From Tepidisphaeraceae bacterium (GTDB taxonomy: Bacteria > Planctomycetota > Phycisphaerae > Tepidisphaerales > Tepidisphaeraceae), in the NCBI GenBank assembly GCA_025450555.1, contig JANWHF010000282.1:1-28627 (forward strand): DNA of 28,627 bases, written 5' to 3'. The position numbers and the translations under genes are program-made. This document shows, one piece after another, positions 24,991 to 28,627 of this stretch. Position 1 is the stretch's first letter. Each line of letters begins with the position of its first letter. The notes beneath the pieces are model-generated. The model saw nothing but the letters and a program-made list of their open reading frames with translations. It did no database searches and had not been told where the DNA came from.

Positions 24991-25272
24991 ATGACGCAAC
25001 GGAGCGACTCCCAATACTTACGCTGGTTTGCCGATCGGGTCGAAGAGAATCGCCTGTCGGCTCGCGATCTGCCGGACGTCCTTCAATGGATGCTCCGCCG
25101 GCTGATCGAACCGCCGGCCATCTGCCGGCGCATGGTCCGGGAAATCATGCGGGACCATTCGCAATTGACATCAACTGATGTGGTGAAGTTGATTCGTCTC
25201 GTGGCTGAGGGACTGGAGCGGGATCACGATGCTTGGAAAAAGCAGCCGCCAGGGCCGAATTCGAAGGGGTGA
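24991..25272 (+). CDS. Small soluble protein of unknown function
   Basis: The ATG at 24991 gives 93 residues; the open frame extends further upstream, but that part crosses the palindromes and terminator and is not protein-like. The product is predicted largely helical. It begins with TQRSDSQYLRWFADRVEENRL and has a basic middle (WMLRRLIEPPAICRRMVREIM) and an Arg/Asp-rich C-terminal helix. There is no signal peptide or membrane segment. Only a weak GAAAGG at 14 nt precedes the ATG. It does not match any family I recognise. The stop is 3 bp from that of the convergent BamE-like gene. It follows a terminator, so it must have its own promoter, which I could not place. Confidence 0.6.
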   Translation: MTQRSDSQYLRWFADRVEENRLSARDLPDVLQWMLRRLIEPPAICRRMVREIMRDHSQLTSTDVVKLIRLVAEGLERDHDAWKKQPPGPNSKG

Positions 25273-25275
25273 TTA

Positions 25276-25668
25276 TCAAGTGCCGCGCCAGGCGCGGGTG
25301 ACAATACCGTTCTTCACTTCGATATAGACCGTCCCGGCTTTTTCCTTGACGTCATTGCCGGCAAACAGCAGGAATACGGTTCCGCTGCTGTCGGTGCGCT
25401 CGGTGTAGTTGTATTTGTAGATGTGGGTGCCGTCTTCCAGTCGCTCGTCAACACTCGGCGGGCCGAGCGTGGCCAGGACCCATGACGATGTCGTCTGGCC
25501 TGGCTGGATCTGTTTCATCGTCGCATCCGAAACGTACTTGCCGCTTCGGCTCTGATTGGAATGCGACGTCACCAGGCAGCCGCCGGCAATCAGCGCCGCC
25601 AGCAGCGCACCAGTCCAGCCGAATCGTGTAATTACTGAGATGTTGTTTCGCTTCATTTGTCCAGCCAT
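25276..25668 (-). CDS. BamE/SmpA-OmlA-like lipoprotein
   Basis: The 130-residue product has a lipoprotein signal. A hydrophobic stretch ends in LIAGGC with Cys31 as the lipidation site, a substrate for the LspA in this window. The mature domain carries IQPGQTTSSWVLATLGPPSVDERLEDGTHIYKYNY, which matches the two-helix start (PGxxxxxVxxxLGxP) and following strands of SmpA/OmlA proteins. In E. coli the BamE member of that family assists the beta-barrel assembly complex. The ATG at 25668 has AGAGGA about 8 nt upstream; the in-frame ATG at 25656 is possible. No bam gene is nearby. The role may differ from BamE, because the domain also occurs in other envelope proteins. Confidence 0.78.
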   Translation of the reverse strand: MAGQMKRNNISVITRFGWTGALLAALIAGGCLVTSHSNQSRSGKYVSDATMKQIQPGQTTSSWVLATLGPPSVDERLEDGTHIYKYNYTERTDSSGTVFLLFAGNDVKEKAGTVYIEVKNGIVTRAWRGT

Positions 25669-25794
25669 CCTTCAAATCCTCTGACACGCGAGCGGCCACA
25701 AGGATAGCATATTGAACCGCGAGTGCGACAAAAGCCCCTATGTTATGTGATCTATCAGAGCCGATTGATTGGGAAATTCTTTCAGATCTTATGG

Positions 25795-27570
25795 TTAGGC
25801 CCTTGCCTTGGCTCGCGCGCCTTTGGCTGATTTTTCCGCCGGAGGTGATGGAGCGGTGTGATCTTCCTCGATATCACGGCGTGCGGCGTCGAGCAGTTCC
25901 TGAGCCTGGGCGCGCGTGATATCGGTGACCCTTTGGCCCCCCACCATCTCCGCCAGTTCGTTTAATCGATCGGCTCCTTCCATCACGCGTACTTTGGTTT
26001 CGGTGACCTTTCCAGACGATTCCTTTCGCACCGTCAGATGCCGATTCGCATAGCTTGCGATCTGCGGCAAGTGCGTGATGCAGAGCACCTGGTGATGCCC
26101 CGCCAGCGCGCGGAGCTTTCGCCCGATGACCGACCCGAGTCGCCCGCCGACGTTCGCATCGATTTCATCGAATACCAGCACGCTGATGCGATCGCCCTGC
26201 GCCAGGATTCCCTTGAGGGCCAGCATGATCCGTCCGATCTCGCCACCCGAAGCGATCTTGCGCAACGGCTGCGGCGCGAGACCCGGATTGGTCTGCACGA
26301 CAAATTCGATCGCATCGAATCCACTGGCGCTGGCCGGCAGGTCCTGCGACGCCAGCGCGCCCTGAGCCGGCGCGAAAGTCACCGTGAAATTGACCTTGTC
26401 CATCCCCAGTTGTGCCAGTTCCTTCTCGACCAGTGGCGAAAGCCGACGCGCGACCGCCTGACGTTGTGCAGAAAGCTGCCGGCCCGTTTCCTCCAGTTCC
26501 TTCAGAGCTGGAGCGAGTTCTTTCTGAAGCTTGTTCAGATCATCGGTGGCGCGTTCAAGCTCCACAATCTTTCGGCCAATCTCTTCTCGATGTGCGATGG
26601 TCGTCTCGATCGGATCGCCATATTTATTGAGCACGCGATTGAGCGTGTTGAGCCGATCGGTGACTTCTTCGATCTCGCCCGGATCCAGATCGAGCTTGTC
26701 AATATAGCGAGACAGATCGAATGCCACTTCTTCCAACGCAATGCTCGCATCGCGCATGCTGTCGGCCATGGGCCGAATCTGCGGATCGAGGATCGACAGC
26801 TCCGCCAGGATCGCCCCCATCATCTTCAATCGCTCGAGCACCGCCCCATCCGTCTCGTACAGTGCCGAGTGAACGGCTCCGCTTTCCTTCTTGAGCTTCT
26901 CGAGATTCTGCAACATCGAGGCGCGCGATCGCAGCTCTGCATACTCGGCAGGATCGAGCGCGGCTGAGTCGATTTCGTCTGCCTGAAATCGATAGAGTTC
27001 GAGCTGCTGATCGCGCAAGGCCCGATGGGCCGACAGCTCATTGATGCGCTGCCTCGACTCTGTGACGCGTGCGAACAGCTCGTGATACTGCTGGCGCAGC
27101 GGCAAAAGTCCGCCGAAATGATCAAGCACATCCATCTGATTGGAGGGTCGCAGCAGATACTGGTGATCGTGCTGGCCATGTACATCCACCAGCAGATCGG
27201 CAACCTGTTTGAGCATCCCCAGCGTGATCGGATTGCCGTTCAAGCTGACCGAGCTTCGACCGCTGGCATAGAGTCGCCGGGTAATCAGCAGTTCTCCGCC
27301 GTCGGCGACCACGGGAGCATCCGTCAATCGTTGAATCGCCTCGAGCAACTGCGGATTACGAATTTCGAAGACGCCACTGACTCGCCCTTCGTCCGCTCCA
27401 GGGCGCAGCATCTCCGCAGGATTCCGCAGGCCAAGAAGGATCTCAATCGCTCCAATGACCAGGCTCTTGCCAGCCCCGGTGGCTCCGGTGAAGCAATTGA
27501 GGCCGGCATCCAGCTCCATGCGCACGTCAGAAATGACGGCCAGATTCGAAATGTGCAATTCGCGCAACAT
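25795..27570 (-). CDS. recN: DNA repair protein RecN
   Basis: RecN is an SMC-like ATPase acting at double-strand breaks. The 591-residue protein has the normal length. The Walker A motif GATGAGKS (29-36) lies after a MLRELHISNLAVISDV start typical of RecN. Long coiled-coil segments run through about 150-380. The C-terminal half has the ABC signature ASGGEIGRIMLALK and the Walker B motif SVLVFDEIDANVGG, followed by the H-loop region LCITHLPQIASYA. The C-terminal 30 residues are Lys/Ala-rich. It lies 59 bp downstream of the tRNA-binding OB gene on the same strand. I see no LexA box in that short gap. Confidence 0.97.
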   Translation of the reverse strand: MLRELHISNLAVISDVRMELDAGLNCFTGATGAGKSLVIGAIEILLGLRNPAEMLRPGADEGRVSGVFEIRNPQLLEAIQRLTDAPVVADGGELLITRRLYASGRSSVSLNGNPITLGMLKQVADLLVDVHGQHDHQYLLRPSNQMDVLDHFGGLLPLRQQYHELFARVTESRQRINELSAHRALRDQQLELYRFQADEIDSAALDPAEYAELRSRASMLQNLEKLKKESGAVHSALYETDGAVLERLKMMGAILAELSILDPQIRPMADSMRDASIALEEVAFDLSRYIDKLDLDPGEIEEVTDRLNTLNRVLNKYGDPIETTIAHREEIGRKIVELERATDDLNKLQKELAPALKELEETGRQLSAQRQAVARRLSPLVEKELAQLGMDKVNFTVTFAPAQGALASQDLPASASGFDAIEFVVQTNPGLAPQPLRKIASGGEIGRIMLALKGILAQGDRISVLVFDEIDANVGGRLGSVIGRKLRALAGHHQVLCITHLPQIASYANRHLTVRKESSGKVTETKVRVMEGADRLNELAEMVGGQRVTDITRAQAQELLDAARRDIEEDHTAPSPPAEKSAKGARAKARA

Positions 27571-27629
27571 GTGCTAACGATCAGGGAACTTCGATCGATA
27601 GATCGATTGAGGTGCGGCCCCGCCCAATG

Positions 27630-27995
27630 TCAACTGACTTTACTGCCCGCTGCGACGCCCTCGGCGGGCGCCACCACAATGACGCGTTGGCTTGTCGGAT
27701 CGCTGGCCGCCAGCAGCATGCCCTGGCTGATCTCGCCGCGCATCTGCCGGGGAGCAAGGTTCGCCACGACGACGATCTGCTTTCCAACCAGTTGCTCCGG
27801 CTGGTAATGTTGCCGAAGCCCGGCACAGATCTGCCGCTTTTCCGTCCCCAGGTCCACCTGCAGCACCAGCAATTTGTCGGCGTTGGGGTGCGCCTTACAT
27901 TCCATGACAGTCGCCACGCGCAATTCAAGCTTGGCGAAGTCATCATATTGAACCGTATTCGAAGGCGTCGGGGTCGGCGTGGCTGGGTCCGGCAT
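27630..27995 (-). CDS. Stand-alone tRNA-binding OB-fold protein (MetRS C-terminal/Trbp111-like)
   Basis: The ATG at 27995 with AAGGGAG 7 nt upstream gives 121 residues; longer in-frame starts are unsupported. Residues about 16-121 form an EMAPII-type OB domain. QYDDFAKLELRVATVMECKA is the usual start, HPNADKLLVLQVDLG the central part, and VANLAPRQMRGEISQGMLLAA the conserved end of MetRS C-terminal domains. Such proteins bind tRNA as dimers; CsaA-type members also have chaperone activity. The N-terminus has a PTPTPS stretch. It is upstream of recN on the same strand. The PheT in this window lacks its equivalent domain, so trans-acting help is possible but unproven. Confidence 0.85.
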   Translation of the reverse strand: MPDPATPTPTPSNTVQYDDFAKLELRVATVMECKAHPNADKLLVLQVDLGTEKRQICAGLRQHYQPEQLVGKQIVVVANLAPRQMRGEISQGMLLAASDPTSQRVIVVAPAEGVAAGSKVS

Positions 27996-28165
27996 CGATT
28001 GCTCCCTTAATAATCCTGAAAACTCGCCCTTTTTACCGCACTGGCTGCCAACTTTAGGCGAATCGCGGCCTTCGGCCAAGTGGCCGCAGCCGAACCATTT
28101 TAGCTGGCCCACTGTTTGCATTGGATCAGTTCGTTGCGAATGGTCGCAACAAAAGGAGCGATAAC

Positions 28166-28369
28166 ATGAGGAAGCTTTTTGCAGTTGCGTTGCTCGGCGC
28201 TTCGCTGGCCACTTTTCCGATGCTGACAGGATGCGACGATCGTGGCACGACCACCGAGCATGACAAGACCACCGTGCAGCCGAATGGCAGCACGCAGACC
28301 TCTAAGACCAAGACGACCGAAACCCCAAGTGGGACAACCACCCACACTGAAACCCACACCAATCCGTAA
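28166..28369 (+). CDS. Small threonine-rich lipoprotein
   Basis: The ATG at 28166 is preceded by AAAGGAG at 7 nt; the upstream in-frame TTG is not needed. The 67-residue precursor has a lipoprotein signal (MRKLFAVALLGASLATFPML) ending at TGC with Cys23 lipidated. The mature part is about 45 residues, highly Thr-rich and hydrophilic (TTT, TKTTET, THTETHTNP). No domain is recognisable. It may be a surface or periplasmic linker or an envelope spacer peptide. The gene is divergent from the OB-fold gene. The low-complexity tail limits family assignment. Confidence 0.75.
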   Translation: MRKLFAVALLGASLATFPMLTGCDDRGTTTEHDKTTVQPNGSTQTSKTKTTETPSGTTTHTETHTNP

Positions 28370-28557
28370 TCGCGCGACTGGCACGGTTTCTATTTTGGAA
28401 GTGCATCGGCAGCGGCGAGTTGGTTTCTCGCTCGTCCTGCCGGTGCTTCTTGCGCGCGTTCCTTTCTTTGCCGATGGCGATATGATCCGCAGATCGTTTG
28501 GGGAGCCGGTGCTCTTGTCGATTCGGCACGGCTGCTTCTGCAAGTATTGCGATCTAA

Positions 28558-28627
28558 ATGGGCATCATGGGTCTATATCCACTCAAGTTCGAGCCGCGAC
28601 TCGTTGAAAAGATCTGGGGCGGCCGGA
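28558..28627 (+). CDS. manA: Mannose-6-phosphate isomerase, type I (N-terminal fragment)
   Basis: Starting at ATG 28558 (or 28567, three codons later) the frame reads GLYPLKFEPRLVEKIWGGR and runs off the right edge. The YPLKFEP-x-x-x-x-K-x-W-G-G pattern is the characteristic opening of type I phosphomannose isomerases, zinc enzymes that interconvert fructose-6-phosphate and mannose-6-phosphate. A stop codon lies directly upstream in frame (28555). The active-site residues are outside the window. No clear Shine-Dalgarno is seen. The gene could feed GDP-mannose for polysaccharide made by the GT4/flippase pair, though distance makes that speculative. Confidence 0.8.
   Translation, partial: MGIMGLYPLKFEPRLVEKIWGGR

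Overview
This 28.6 kb window looks like a chromosomal segment of a planctomycete-type bacterium, perhaps a phycisphaeral relative. That placement is an inference. It rests on a secreted toroid protein with tandem DUF4159 domains, a Tat-exported NHL propeller protein, a DksA-like protein with a histone-H1-like Lys/Ala tail, a tRNA-Thr/tuf/rpmG/tRNA-Trp/secE/nusG block, and dispersed housekeeping genes. Nearly all genes have ordinary high-GC coding character. I see no prophage, IS element, CRISPR array or integrase.

Layout. At 1-145 is the tail of a receiver-like domain. On the minus strand follow a large secreted DUF4159 protein (155-2551), an SppA-type membrane peptidase (2702-3940) and a short PheT (3969-5990). 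PheT and a zinc-less DksA homologue (6204-6914) are divergently transcribed from nearly back-to-back promoters. lspA follows dksA and meets an MFS transporter tail to tail. Next come a Tat-exported NHL protein with a double hairpin downstream, a small anchored protein, and a divergent flippase/GT4 glycosyltransferase pair (10627-13543), probably for surface polysaccharide.

The region 13553-16698 is a translation/secretion operon on the minus strand. From one strong sigma70-like promoter it reads tRNA-Thr(GGT), tuf, a terminator-like hairpin, rpmG, tRNA-Trp(CCA), secE and nusG, and then it stops. The usual rplK-rplA-rplJ-rplL-rpoBC continuation is absent. A flavin-dependent halogenase-family gene with altered active-site motifs follows, then a secreted lipase-like hydrolase, an orphan ParD-like antitoxin, a GNAT acetyltransferase and metK. 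metK has a structured leader and a strong terminator.

From 22 kb there is an AT-rich promoter region with a possible mini-ORF, then an overlapping sensor kinase/NarL-type regulator pair, and a structured intergenic stretch ending in an intrinsic terminator. The right end holds a small conserved-looking protein, a BamE-like lipoprotein, recN, a stand-alone tRNA-binding OB protein, a tiny lipoprotein and the first codons of a type I mannose-6-phosphate isomerase.

No single gene cluster amounts to a clearly new system. The best leads are the pheT/dksA promoter palindromes, the OB-less PheT together with a free OB protein, the altered halogenase, and the structured non-coding stretches at 21.9-22.3 kb and 24.65-24.94 kb.
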